Shown: positions 20,621 through 30,006 of the stretch, piece by piece
Position numbering within the stretch: position 1 is the stretch's first letter
How the letters are laid out: each line of letters begins with the position of its first letter
Origin: Pseudomonadota bacterium
GTDB taxonomy: Bacteria; Pseudomonadota; Alphaproteobacteria; Puniceispirillales; Marisalimonadaceae
DNA length: 62,991 nucleotides
Reading direction: 5' to 3'
Assembly (NCBI GenBank): GCA_028382005.1
Contig: JAOESH010000009.1
Span: 1 to 62,991 of the forward strand
Program-made: the position numbers and the translations under genes
The notes under the pieces: model-generated
Told to the model about the DNA's origin: nothing
What the model saw: only the letters and a program-made list of their open reading frames with translations
Databases searched by the model: none

Positions 20621-21901
20621 GTGAGTTTTGAAAAACTAGGTTTATGCGAAGAGATTCTTAGGTCAATTAAAGAAAAAGGCTATATAAATCCAACTGAAAT
20701 TCAAGAAAGCGCTATTCCTCAAGTTTTAATGGGTAGAGATTTACTGGGATGCGCTCAAACAGGCACAGGCAAAACTGGATCTTTTATAATGCCTTTAGTT
20801 GAAATATTAAGCTCAGGCAAATCCAAATCAAGAATGCCAAGATCATTGATATTAGCTCCTACAAGAGAATTAGCAATGCAAGTTTCTGAAGAATTTAATT
20901 TAATAAACAATTATCTCAAACTTCAAATGGCTTTATTAATTGGGGGGGTGTCTTTCATTGAGCAAGACAACAAGTTAGCAAAAGGTGTGGACGTGCTGGT
21001 TGCTACTCCAGGAAGGCTTATAGATCATATAGAGAGAGGTAAAGTAATTTTAAAAGATGTAAAGATACTTGTGATTGACGAAGCAGACCGAATGCTAGAT
21101 ATGGGGTTTATACCAGACATAATAAAAATAAATAAACTTTTACCAAAGATAAGACAAACATTATTTTTCTCAGCTACTCTTTCTAATGAAATTAGAAATA
21201 TTGGAGAAGCCTTTCTTATAAACCCAAAAGAAATTACGGTTAGCCCTCATTCAACTACTTCATCCAACATAGAAACTTATTTAATCAAGACCATTAAAAA
21301 AAATAAACTAAATGATTTAAAGAAAATATTAAATATTGAAAAAATTAAAAATGCTGTTATTTTTTGTAATAGAAAAAATGACATAAATAAAGTTAATCTA
21401 TTTTTAACTAAAAACAACTTTAAAACTGTCTGTCTTCATGGTGATATGAGCCAAAACTCTAGAATTCAATCACTTGAAGAATTTAAAAATGGATTAGTTG
21501 AAATTCTTATTGCTTCTGACGTGGCTGCAAGAGGGATAGATGTGGCCGGATTAAGCCACGTATTTAATTATGATGTCCCTAATAATCCTGAAGACTATGT
21601 TCATCGAATTGGTAGAACTGGAAGAGCTGGTCTTAAAGGAAAGGCATTTACGTTATGTGATGAAAACGACAACAAAAATATTTTGATGATAGAAAAGTTG
21701 ATTAAAAAGGAAATTCGATCATATTCTTTTGATAATATGATTGCTGAAGATAACAGCATAAAACTTAATTCTACTGTTGAAATAAATCCAACCATCCAAG
21801 AACCTACTAAAAAATTCAAAAAAATTAATTTTCTTCCTATAGAAAATTTTTTAAATTTTAAAGAAAGCGGCCATATTCCAAATTTTTTGATTAAAAAATA
21901 A
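20621..21901 (+). CDS. DEAD-box RNA helicase, RhlE-like
   Basis: All helicase core motifs are present: Q motif GYINPTEIQ, motif I AQTGTGKTGS, Ia PTRELAMQ, II DEADRMLD (DEAD), III SATLS, V ARGIDVAG and VI HRIGRTGRAG. The protein is about 426 residues with a short Lys-rich tail. RhlE/DeaD relatives act in ribosome assembly and RNA decay. I use the GTG at 20621, six bases after AGGA; the ATG at 20615 directly abuts that AGGA and cannot use it. It converges with pepN, leaving only three bases between stops. Confidence 0.9.
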   Translation: MSFEKLGLCEEILRSIKEKGYINPTEIQESAIPQVLMGRDLLGCAQTGTGKTGSFIMPLVEILSSGKSKSRMPRSLILAPTRELAMQVSEEFNLINNYLKLQMALLIGGVSFIEQDNKLAKGVDVLVATPGRLIDHIERGKVILKDVKILVIDEADRMLDMGFIPDIIKINKLLPKIRQTLFFSATLSNEIRNIGEAFLINPKEITVSPHSTTSSNIETYLIKTIKKNKLNDLKKILNIEKIKNAVIFCNRKNDINKVNLFLTKNNFKTVCLHGDMSQNSRIQSLEEFKNGLVEILIASDVAARGIDVAGLSHVFNYDVPNNPEDYVHRIGRTGRAGLKGKAFTLCDENDNKNILMIEKLIKKEIRSYSFDNMIAEDNSIKLNSTVEINPTIQEPTKKFKKINFLPIENFLNFKESGHIPNFLIKK

Positions 21902-21904
21902 CTT

Positions 21905-24520
21905 TTATCTCAAAGCTTTATTGACTATTTCTGACAAATCTGGGGAAATAGATTGATTAGATATATTTTTAAGAGCTTTTTTCATTTTATTTTTTCGAAA
22001 CTCATCGTAATTGCTAAATCTAGTTAATGGTAAAACTAATCTTGCAGCAACTTGAGGATTATTTTTATCAATTAAGCTAACCTGCTCAGATATAAAATCA
22101 TAGCCAGAGGAATCATTTGCATGGAATAGCAAAACGTTTTCTTTTTGAAATGCCCCTAAAACTGATCTAATTTTATTTGGGTTTTTATATTCAAATGATT
22201 CATGTGAAAGAAGATCTTTTATAAAGATCAACCCTTTTCCTTCTATATTAAGAGAAGACATTAATTCAAACCACTTTTCTATAACTAGATTGTCATTTTT
22301 CCATTTTATAAAAAATTTATTTAATAAATCTAAGGGTGGTTCACTTCCATATAAACATAAAGATTTAAGACCAGTTATTGATATTGTCATATTTTTACTT
22401 AAAGAAATTTTTTTAGCTAAATCAACACCTACTTTATTGTTAATCAATACTAAATAATTTAATATTTTATCCAAAAGAGCTCTTTCACCATTTTTTTTAT
22501 CAGCATTAATTTTATAGTTAAAAAGCTCTACAGCTTTAATTTCAAAAATATCCTGTAAGGCAACTCCAATTATTTTCATAAGTTCTTTTCTTTTCTTAAA
22601 AATCTGTATTGGATTAGATATTTTTAAAAAATGTTCAAACGTACCTCTAGATGGAATATCTAATAGAAATGATAACAAAGAAAAATTAATAAATTTTTTA
22701 GATAATAAATCTCGAAGAACCAAGGTTATTGAATATACATTGTTATTATTAAGATAACTGTCTAAATATAAATTTTGAATAGCGTCCCATTTATTGAAGC
22801 CATCATTATCAAATTTAAGGATATGCAAATAATCATTAATTACTAGGTCAGTTTTTAAGATAACTGGAGCAGAAAAATTTCTTAACAAAGAAGGCGTTAC
22901 TTCTAAAGTTTCAGAAGAAATTTTAATATTATCATTACTTTTTGAAAGTAGGTAAACATGTTCAATATTTAATTCTGAATTATCTATTTTAAACTTAATT
23001 AAAGATCCATTTTTATTAATTAAAGAAATTTTTATTGGTATAGGTAAATCACTTGGTTGATTATTAATTGATTGAGAAATATTAAAATTCCAATCATATT
23101 TATTTTTTGTTCTTATTATATTTACATTAGGAGTACCTGATTGATTATACCATTTTTTGAAAAGGTCTAAAGATATATTACTTCCCAACGTAAGCGCTTT
23201 TAAAAAATCTTCACATGTTACAGCTTGTCCGTCATAAAGTCTAAAGTAGGCATTCATTCCATTTCTATAATTTTCCTCACCAATATAATTAACAATCATT
23301 CTTATAACTTCGGCACCCTTTTCATATATAGTTGGAGTATAAAAATTGTTTATTTCTATATACTCATCTGGTCTAATGGAATGGCTATTCGAGCCAGCAT
23401 CTTCAGGAAACTGTATTGATTTAAGTAACAGGACATCTTCAATTCTTTTTACATCTTTATCATTCATGTCAGCTGAAAATTCTTGATCTCTAAAAACTGT
23501 TAAACCTTCCTTCAAGGTTAATTGAAACCAATCTCTACAAGTTACTCTATTGCCAGTCCAGTTATGAAAGTACTCATGAGCAACTATAGATTCTATATTT
23601 CCTAAGTCTGTATCAGTTGCCGTGCTCTCGTCTGCTAAAACAAATTTAGAATTAAAGATATTTAAACCTTTGTTTTCCATTGCCCCCATATTAAAATGAC
23701 TAACAGCAACAATCATAAAAGTTTTTAGATCATACTCTAATCCATATTTTTTTTCATCCCAAGCCATTGCCTTTTTTAAGCTTTTCATAGCATGTGTAGT
23801 TAAATGCTTATTTCCTATTTCTGTAAAAATTTTGAGTTCTATATTTTTGTTTGAAGATGTAATAAATGAAGACTCTGAAATTTCCAAGTTGCCTACAATT
23901 AAAGCGAATAAATAAGATGGTTTTGGAAATGGATCACTCCAAATTGAAAAATGTCTGCCAGTTTTTTTCCCTTCAACCTTAACATTACCTGCTTCAATCA
24001 GGTTACCATTCGATAACATAGTGCTATAAAAATTAGATCCTTCTATTCTAACTTTAAAAGTCGCTAAACAATCAGGTCTATCTGTAAACCATGTTATTTT
24101 CCTAAAGCCTTCAGGTTCACATTGAGTACAAAACATTTCATTACTCTCATATAAACCCTCCAAAGATATATTCTCTTTAGGATAAATTTTAACTTTGGAT
24201 AATATTTTTATTGAAAAAGCATCTACAGGGACTGGCAATAACAAAACTTCATTTCTTCTAGTTAATGTATCCAAGTCAATATTAAAAGGTTTATCATTAT
24301 CAATTATAACTGAAAAATAAACAGTTTCTAAATTAACCCCATTTAATTCTATATAATGGTCTAAACCATTTTTTTTATTAATGAAAAGCTTATTTTTTTT
24401 AAAAAAGATTTCAGATTTAATTAATGAAAAATCATCAAAAATACTAATATCCAAAAAAATATTATTAGGAACCCATAATAAAGGCTTGTAATCTTTTCTG
24501 TTTTTTATAATAGATCTCAT
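21905..24520 (-). CDS. pepN: Aminopeptidase N
   Basis: The 871-residue M1 metalloprotease has the exopeptidase motif GAMENKG near residue 265 and the zinc site HEYFHNWTGNRVTCRDWFQL with HExxH replaced by the usual family form HEYFH and the third ligand Glu in LTLKEGLT. N-terminal beta domain, thermolysin-like centre and C-terminal helical domain fill the usual E. coli PepN length. It trims N-terminal residues from peptides in the cytosol. It ends three bases before the convergent helicase gene; gcrA lies 11 bases upstream on the same strand. Confidence 0.95.
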   Translation of the reverse strand: MRSIIKNRKDYKPLLWVPNNIFLDISIFDDFSLIKSEIFFKKNKLFINKKNGLDHYIELNGVNLETVYFSVIIDNDKPFNIDLDTLTRRNEVLLLPVPVDAFSIKILSKVKIYPKENISLEGLYESNEMFCTQCEPEGFRKITWFTDRPDCLATFKVRIEGSNFYSTMLSNGNLIEAGNVKVEGKKTGRHFSIWSDPFPKPSYLFALIVGNLEISESSFITSSNKNIELKIFTEIGNKHLTTHAMKSLKKAMAWDEKKYGLEYDLKTFMIVAVSHFNMGAMENKGLNIFNSKFVLADESTATDTDLGNIESIVAHEYFHNWTGNRVTCRDWFQLTLKEGLTVFRDQEFSADMNDKDVKRIEDVLLLKSIQFPEDAGSNSHSIRPDEYIEINNFYTPTIYEKGAEVIRMIVNYIGEENYRNGMNAYFRLYDGQAVTCEDFLKALTLGSNISLDLFKKWYNQSGTPNVNIIRTKNKYDWNFNISQSINNQPSDLPIPIKISLINKNGSLIKFKIDNSELNIEHVYLLSKSNDNIKISSETLEVTPSLLRNFSAPVILKTDLVINDYLHILKFDNDGFNKWDAIQNLYLDSYLNNNNVYSITLVLRDLLSKKFINFSLLSFLLDIPSRGTFEHFLKISNPIQIFKKRKELMKIIGVALQDIFEIKAVELFNYKINADKKNGERALLDKILNYLVLINNKVGVDLAKKISLSKNMTISITGLKSLCLYGSEPPLDLLNKFFIKWKNDNLVIEKWFELMSSLNIEGKGLIFIKDLLSHESFEYKNPNKIRSVLGAFQKENVLLFHANDSSGYDFISEQVSLIDKNNPQVAARLVLPLTRFSNYDEFRKNKMKKALKNISNQSISPDLSEIVNKALR

Positions 24521-24531
24521 AATCTATGTTA

Positions 24532-24927
24532 TTAGCTTTCCCTTGCATTAGTATAAGCTAAACTAGAGTGTTCTTGACAATATGGTCTACCTGGAATTAT
24601 TGAAATGCCACAAAAAGAAAAACCAGGAAGCTTTGGATCACCAATAGGCCAGCAACACCTATTTCTTGACCATTCAACATCTCTTAATAAAATCTTTAGA
24701 GGTAAAACTTTATTATCTTCTTCAATATTTAGTTTTTGATTTTTTCTTAGATCACCAGACTTAGAAATTGGAGAATTTCTTTTAGGAAGACCCATTCTAT
24801 GAGCCTTCCCAGCAATTGCATTTCTTGATACACCAAGCTCATTACCAATTTTAGTTATAGGTAAACCTTTGTCCCAAAGAAGTTTTAATTTATTTAACTT
24901 TTCTTCATTCCAAACTAAATTATCCAT
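24532..24927 (-). CDS. gcrA: Cell-cycle regulator GcrA
   Basis: The 131-residue protein begins with the GcrA DNA-binding domain: WNEEKLNKLKLLWDKGL, then the helix-turn-helix with ITKIGNELGVSRNAIAGKAHRMGL, a charged linker, and the C-terminal RNA-polymerase-binding part with CCWPIGDP and CGISIIPGRPYCQEHSSLAY. In Caulobacter and relatives GcrA joins sigma-70 RNA polymerase and activates promoters carrying CcrM-methylated GANTC. It is an Alphaproteobacteria-only factor and is the best class marker in the window. It lies between aroE and pepN on the minus strand. Confidence 0.95.
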   Translation of the reverse strand: MDNLVWNEEKLNKLKLLWDKGLPITKIGNELGVSRNAIAGKAHRMGLPKRNSPISKSGDLRKNQKLNIEEDNKVLPLKILLRDVEWSRNRCCWPIGDPKLPGFSFCGISIIPGRPYCQEHSSLAYTNARES

Positions 24928-24945
24928 TTTTTTCCCTATTAAGTT

Positions 24946-25740
24946 TTACCAAAGATTTAAAAAACCGCCTACTAAATCAATTTGGCTTTCTATCATATCT
25001 TTTCCGAAATGAACAGGTCTTCCAATTGATTTTGCCTGTTTTAATAGTTCTGTTTCTTCAGGTTGCATAATAATGTCAGCTATTATACAGTTTGAAGGAC
25101 TACTGTTAATTTCAAAAGGCAATTTATCGTTTTTATTAAGGCCTAAACTTGTAGCATTAATAATTATATCACAATCATTTATTTTATAGTCATTTGTAGA
25201 AAAAATACTTATTTTTAAATCTTTATTTATAAAATTTAATCTTTTTTTAAGCTCAATAGCTTTGTTTACATTCCGATTAACAAGCTTTAATTCTTTAATT
25301 CCTTCATTAGCAAGTGAGCAAGCAATTGCTACAGCTGCCCCTCCTGCGCCAAACAAGCAAACTATTTTATTAATGAATATATAATTTTTATTTAAAAACC
25401 CATTAACAAAACCTTTCCCATCAAAATTATTACCTATTAATTTTCGATTATCATCAAACTTTATCCAATTGACTGCTTGAGTAGTTTCTGCCTCTGGATC
25501 TAAAAAATTACATAATTTAACTACTGCAGATTTGTGAGGAATAGTTACTGTCATTCCTTGAAAGTTATTAATTGATTTTAAGGTTTTAATTAAATTGTCC
25601 AAATTCATTGATGAAACATGTAAGGGTATCATAACTGCATCAATATTTTTACTTTTAAATATAGATGTAAAAAGAGTTGGTGCTTTTACATGGTCAATAG
25701 GATCTGCAATGCACCCATAGATTTTTGTTGTTCCAAGCAT
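24946..25740 (-). CDS. aroE: Shikimate dehydrogenase
   Basis: The 264-residue enzyme reduces 3-dehydroshikimate with NADPH in aromatic amino-acid synthesis. The N-terminal substrate domain has MTVTIPHKSAV with the catalytic Lys; a second catalytic Asp lies in the region NNFDGKGFVNG; the NADP domain has LFGAGGAAVAIA and NATSLGL. The ATG begins directly after the msrB stop with no bases between, so translation is probably coupled. Confidence 0.93.
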   Translation of the reverse strand: MLGTTKIYGCIADPIDHVKAPTLFTSIFKSKNIDAVMIPLHVSSMNLDNLIKTLKSINNFQGMTVTIPHKSAVVKLCNFLDPEAETTQAVNWIKFDDNRKLIGNNFDGKGFVNGFLNKNYIFINKIVCLFGAGGAAVAIACSLANEGIKELKLVNRNVNKAIELKKRLNFINKDLKISIFSTNDYKINDCDIIINATSLGLNKNDKLPFEINSSPSNCIIADIIMQPEETELLKQAKSIGRPVHFGKDMIESQIDLVGGFLNLW

Positions 25741-26121
25741 TTATTTATCTTCTTTGTTTCTAAAATTTAAAGAAGCTGAATTGATACAGTACCTTAAGCC
25801 TGTTGGTTCAGGTCCATCAGAGAACACATGGCCCAAATGTGCACTACACTTTGAACAATGAACTTCAGTTCTTTCCATAAAAAAAGAATCGTCAACGGTA
25901 GTTTCTAAAATATCTTTAGAAATTGGTTGATAAAAAGATGGCCAGCCTGAATGTGATTCATACTTTGTTTCACTTGAAAAAAGCTTAGCATCACAACAGA
26001 TACAATTATAAATTCCAATATCTTTTTTGTTCCAATAGGCTCCAGAAAAAGCAGGTTCTGTTCCTTGTTTTTGTGTAATCCTATACTGTTCTTCATTCAA
26101 ATGTTTGGTGACATTTTTCAT
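25741..26121 (-). CDS. msrB: Peptide-methionine (R)-S-oxide reductase MsrB
   Basis: The 126-residue protein has the SelR fold: two zinc CxxC pairs (CICC near residue 36 and CSKC near 90), HSGWPSFY near 55, and the catalytic Cys in RYCINSASL near the C-terminus. GHVFSDGP is also typical. It repairs methionine-R-sulfoxide in oxidised proteins. It is the upstream partner of aroE with zero spacing. Confidence 0.95.
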   Translation of the reverse strand: MKNVTKHLNEEQYRITQKQGTEPAFSGAYWNKKDIGIYNCICCDAKLFSSETKYESHSGWPSFYQPISKDILETTVDDSFFMERTEVHCSKCSAHLGHVFSDGPEPTGLRYCINSASLNFRNKEDK

Positions 26122-26211
26122 AATTATGACCTATACTGTTAATATTAATAATGTTTGTTTATAGAATAATTTCAAATTATTTACCAAAAAAAAATTAAAG
26201 AATAATTATAA

Positions 26212-26817
26212 TTATCTAGTTAATAATTTTCTAATATAAATAATTCTTGTAATTGACGTAATCCAACATAGTGAGCCAAAAATATACGCAATTAACTCTA
26301 CTGATTCGTAAAAGGTCAACATTAATATAAAAAATATAATTGTTTCAAATCCTTCCGTTATACCTCCTATATAAAAAAATGATTTGCTTTTTTTATTTGA
26401 AATTAAAGTTTTATTTTTTTCAATTATCCATGCTGAAGCCAAAAAAGTTGTTTGTGTGGAAACAAAACTTAATAGTAAAAAGCATATTGCGTATGCATTC
26501 CTAATATCTAGAAAAATGAAAGCAATTGGAAATAAAGAATAAAAAATAAAATCGAAAGTTATATCATAAAAGGCTCCAATGTCACTTGGACCAATTAAGC
26601 GAGAAATTGCTCCGTCTAAACCATCACAAAATCTATTGAGAAAAAGAAAAAGGAAAGCGCTAAAAAAATAAAAATTTACTATAGAATAAAAACAACACAA
26701 ACCAAAAATAAATCCGATAATAGTAACTGTGTTTGCTGAAATTCCTAATTTAATAGTTTTTTTAGCTAAATAGCTTAAATAAGGTCTTAAGTAATTATTT
26801 AATCTATCATCAATCAT
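26212..26817 (-). CDS. CDP-alcohol phosphatidyltransferase family membrane protein
   Basis: The 201-residue protein has about five or six membrane segments and the family active site in the form DGLDGAISRLIG...GAFYDITFDF near residues 66-91; this matches D-x2-D-G-x2-A-R-x8-G-x3-D-x3-D except that Ser replaces Ala before Arg. It should join a CDP-linked lipid to an alcohol in the inner membrane, as in phospholipid synthesis. Which alcohol is used is unclear; it is not a clear PgsA or PssA. It starts six bases after the stop of the LysM gene, so the two share an operon. Confidence 0.82.
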   Translation of the reverse strand: MIDDRLNNYLRPYLSYLAKKTIKLGISANTVTIIGFIFGLCCFYSIVNFYFFSAFLFLFLNRFCDGLDGAISRLIGPSDIGAFYDITFDFIFYSLFPIAFIFLDIRNAYAICFLLLSFVSTQTTFLASAWIIEKNKTLISNKKSKSFFYIGGITEGFETIIFFILMLTFYESVELIAYIFGSLCWITSITRIIYIRKLLTR

Positions 26818-26823
26818 TAAAAT

Positions 26824-27861
26824 TTATTTTTTATTTTTTTTAATTTGAGTAGGTATTACAAAAAGTTGTTTAGGATAAATTAGGTCTGGGTTATCTATCT
26901 TATCTTTATTAAGTTTAACAATATCAATATAGCGATTACCTAAACCTAATCTATTAAATGCAATATTCCAAAGAGCATCTCCTTTTTGGACTATTACTAA
27001 AGTTTTACCATTAGCATTTTGTATAGCTTTTCCAGTAATATTAATTGAATTTTTACTTAAGATTTCTCCTTTTTTCCCTAATAAAACAGCAAATATTTTC
27101 TGTTTTCCTGAAATTAGTTTGCCTGGAATAGACAATGACCATTCGTCATTTAAAATCTTAGTTGATGATGTTTCTTTACCTGAAAAACCAGCATTGACCT
27201 GTACACCGCTATGAGCAATACCTGACAACATTAACTGGCCTATCTTTGTGTCATAAGTCATAGCTAATATCGCAATATAAGGTTTTCTATGATTAACAGT
27301 CACATTTTTATCTTTTTCTAAAGGACTAGACTTCTCAATCAAGCCTGGTGCTTGAATAACTCTAGCTCCAGCCTTGCCTTGACTGTCAACAATAGCAACG
27401 ATTGGGATATCGTTTTTTTTACCTGTTACATTTATTGCTACAGTCTCATTTGCAATAATTACATCACCATTTTTATTAGTTTGTTTAAAGGATAGAAAGT
27501 ATTCACCACCACTAAGTTTTTTCTCTGGTACAGCAACAAATTCTCCGACTTTATCGCTAGTAGTTGTAGTAATTACTGTTGACCCTGAAATTATTTCTAT
27601 TTTAGAATTTGGTATACCTTTTCCAGCTATTACCAAACTCCCATCGGGTTTGACCCTAATCACCTCGAGTTTAATAGTCTCACCATTTTGTTTTCTTGAT
27701 GTTTTGACTTCAATCGTTTTGGCATCAACAACCTCTTTCACTAAAGGAACTACTAATTCTTTTTCTTCTATTAAATTTGGTTGGTAAAAAGCAATTAAGA
27801 TAGCAACAACTGCTAGAACACCCCCGCCAAATAAAAAATATATAACTTTTGACACTTTCAT
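26824..27861 (-). CDS. LysM-domain envelope protein
   Basis: The 345-residue protein has an N-terminal membrane anchor (about residues 7-25), a central region with beta-rich repeats that look Ig-like (KPDGSLVIAGKGIPNSKIEI around 73-92; a second one near 200-270), and a C-terminal LysM domain (VQKGDALWNIAFNRLG to IYPKQLFVIPT, about 292-340). LysM binds peptidoglycan glycan chains, so it probably tethers the envelope or helps cell-wall work. This arrangement is widespread in alphaproteobacteria without known function. It precedes the phosphatidyltransferase by six bases. Confidence 0.85.
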   Translation of the reverse strand: MKVSKVIYFLFGGGVLAVVAILIAFYQPNLIEEKELVVPLVKEVVDAKTIEVKTSRKQNGETIKLEVIRVKPDGSLVIAGKGIPNSKIEIISGSTVITTTTSDKVGEFVAVPEKKLSGGEYFLSFKQTNKNGDVIIANETVAINVTGKKNDIPIVAIVDSQGKAGARVIQAPGLIEKSSPLEKDKNVTVNHRKPYIAILAMTYDTKIGQLMLSGIAHSGVQVNAGFSGKETSSTKILNDEWSLSIPGKLISGKQKIFAVLLGKKGEILSKNSINITGKAIQNANGKTLVIVQKGDALWNIAFNRLGLGNRYIDIVKLNKDKIDNPDLIYPKQLFVIPTQIKKNKK

Positions 27862-27959
27862 TAAAAAAAACCTTAGCTAAAATAGAAAAATCATCTTAAA
27901 GTAAATTCTTATAATAAGATAATATTTTTTAAAAATTTACAAATAAAGTTGAATATATT

Positions 27960-28520
27960 TTGAAAAAAAAAATATGTGTTTTTGGCGGTTCTAAGTCTGG
28001 ACTTAATCCCGAAAATGAGAAGAATGCTCAGATGATAGGCCAGATGATCGCTGAAAGTAATTTTGATATAATTTATGGTGGTGGTGAAAAAGGAATAATG
28101 GGTGCTGTCGCAAGCTCGGGAATTAGTTTCGGAGCAAAAACAACAGGTATAATACCTAAATTCCTAGTGAGCAAAGATATTGTAAACTCATCTCTTCCTA
28201 ACCATTTCAATTCAGAATTAATATTAACTGAGTCCATGCATGAAAGAAAAAAATTGATGTATGAGAATTCAGATGGTTTTGTAATATTACCAGGTGGTAT
28301 TGGAACGCTTGATGAATGCTTTGAAGTTTTGACCTGGTGTCAGTTAGATCAAATTAAGAATAAAAATGTTGGTATTATTAATTATGAAGGTTATTGGAAC
28401 CCCCTAATTTTTTTAATTAAACATCTTATTGTCGAAGAGTTTATGACTTCTGATAATTTAAACTATTTTGAAGAAATTAAAAATAATAATGAATTTAAAA
28501 AATATTTAAAAAACATTTAA
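27960..28520 (+). CDS. LOG family protein (nucleotide 5'-monophosphate phosphoribohydrolase-like)
   Basis: The 186-residue protein has the lysine decarboxylase-like Rossmann fold: VFGGSKSG at the start, IIYGGGEKGIMG near 38-49, ESMHERKKLMYENSDGFVILPGGIGTLDE near 97-125. The PGGxGTxxE motif defines LOG enzymes, which release bases such as cytokinins from nucleoside monophosphates; bacterial members are often TIGR00730. It starts with TTG; no convincing ribosome-binding site is seen. It is divergent from the LysM gene. Confidence 0.88.
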   Translation: MKKKICVFGGSKSGLNPENEKNAQMIGQMIAESNFDIIYGGGEKGIMGAVASSGISFGAKTTGIIPKFLVSKDIVNSSLPNHFNSELILTESMHERKKLMYENSDGFVILPGGIGTLDECFEVLTWCQLDQIKNKNVGIINYEGYWNPLIFLIKHLIVEEFMTSDNLNYFEEIKNNNEFKKYLKNI

Positions 28521-28616
28521 TTTTGTTCTAAAATTTTGTATGTATTAGTTAAATGATATAAAATTCAATCATTATATCAGTTAATTAACATCATAAAATT
28601 AATAAGGTCTGAAAAA

Positions 28617-29981
28617 ATGTTAAATTTAATAAACATAGCAAAAACAGAAGCTGAAGGTGGTGATTTAAATAAACTCCTCAGTAATCTTTATTCAGAAACT
28701 GAAATACGACCCAAAGATTATCCTGATGCGATAGTTTGGCAAGGTGGCAAACATTGTGGTACTATCAACCCAATATGTCATTCTTTAACTGACGCCTATG
28801 CCTTGCTAGGAACAATTGCTGCTGCGGATATTTTAAATCTACCATTTTATGCTGTACCAATGTGGTCGCAAATTAGGCATGACAGTAAATTAGAAGCCTT
28901 AAGTTGGTTTGGTAATATGCAAAACACCTCTATTAAATGGTCTACGGCAGGCGATGCTTATGTAAACGATGCTAACGGAAATAGAGTAGTAGTAATGGGA
29001 AAATCTGGTAATGCTCCATTACGTACTCAAGCAGGTGTTTATTGTAATGTTCGTCCATATGGACCAATTACTGTTGTAAGGTGCATGCCATGTCTACCAT
29101 ACTCTCAAGACAAATCAAAATTCACAGTTAATGATCAATCGGGCATAGTTCATACAGAAATGAATACTCCCGGAATACAAATGGCACATGCATGTCGTCT
29201 ATTTTTAAAAATGATTAACGATTCAGGTAAATTAGGTAGAGTTGCGTTTAAACCAACACAAGCAATGGAAGACGGAATAAATGCCGGATTATTAATCTGG
29301 CTTTTAGAAGGAACTAAATTTAAGATAGGTCGTAAATGGGCTGTAAATGCTTACGAAGAACATAAAGAAAATATTGATAAAATAATATCATTATTACCCA
29401 ATGATTTTAAAGTAGGAATGGAAAATTGGTCTGGTAAAATAGAGCAGCATATAGCCGATACTAACTATGGTTTATTGATTTGGGATTTAATAGAAAATCA
29501 AGAATGTATAATTTTGGCTACAGATTTGGATGGAGATAGGTTAACCGATTTACTAGCTGATATATCAGACCCATTACGCGCTTTTGGACAAAAAGTTCTA
29601 AATCATGTTAATAGCGATGTTACTATTGATAACGCATGGAAATCAATGGGATACTCAACTGGTAACGGTAGAGATATGACGTCTGTTATGTATAGAATGG
29701 AGGGCCCTCCTATCCATGAACAAACATTAGGATCTGCAGATGCAATGTTACTCAGGCTCTTAGACGGTGATGAAACTATGAAAGGCACTAAACAGCCATA
29801 TGACCCAAGAATACACTTTGTTTTAATACGAGATGCTTATTTGGATGCAAACCCAAACAATACTGAATTAAAAATTTGGTTGGACAATATTTTAAAAACT
29901 TTTGATAATATTTATGGTTTAGAAAGACCAGGTTTTATAGAAGGTTATAAAAAATTAAAGGAAGTAATAACTCCTTGGTAA
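28617..29981 (+). CDS. Conserved-looking protein of unknown function (454 residues)
   Basis: I do not recognise this protein. It is soluble-looking, with no signal peptide and no clear membrane segment. Notable stretches are WQGGKHCGTINPICHSL near residues 41-57 with two Cys and one His, AVPMWSQIRHDS near 80-91, RCMPCLPYS near 143-151 with a CxxC pair, and ATDLDGDRLTDL near 301-312. The Cys/His positions could bind metal or be catalytic. The reading frame has normal codon use and an ATG start, and ends 26 bases before the convergent aminotransferase gene, so it is a real gene. A 96-base AT-rich leader separates it from the LOG gene. Confidence 0.8.
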   Translation: MLNLINIAKTEAEGGDLNKLLSNLYSETEIRPKDYPDAIVWQGGKHCGTINPICHSLTDAYALLGTIAAADILNLPFYAVPMWSQIRHDSKLEALSWFGNMQNTSIKWSTAGDAYVNDANGNRVVVMGKSGNAPLRTQAGVYCNVRPYGPITVVRCMPCLPYSQDKSKFTVNDQSGIVHTEMNTPGIQMAHACRLFLKMINDSGKLGRVAFKPTQAMEDGINAGLLIWLLEGTKFKIGRKWAVNAYEEHKENIDKIISLLPNDFKVGMENWSGKIEQHIADTNYGLLIWDLIENQECIILATDLDGDRLTDLLADISDPLRAFGQKVLNHVNSDVTIDNAWKSMGYSTGNGRDMTSVMYRMEGPPIHEQTLGSADAMLLRLLDGDETMKGTKQPYDPRIHFVLIRDAYLDANPNNTELKIWLDNILKTFDNIYGLERPGFIEGYKKLKEVITPW

Positions 29982-30006
29982 AATACCTGGTTTTATAATT
30001 ATACAG

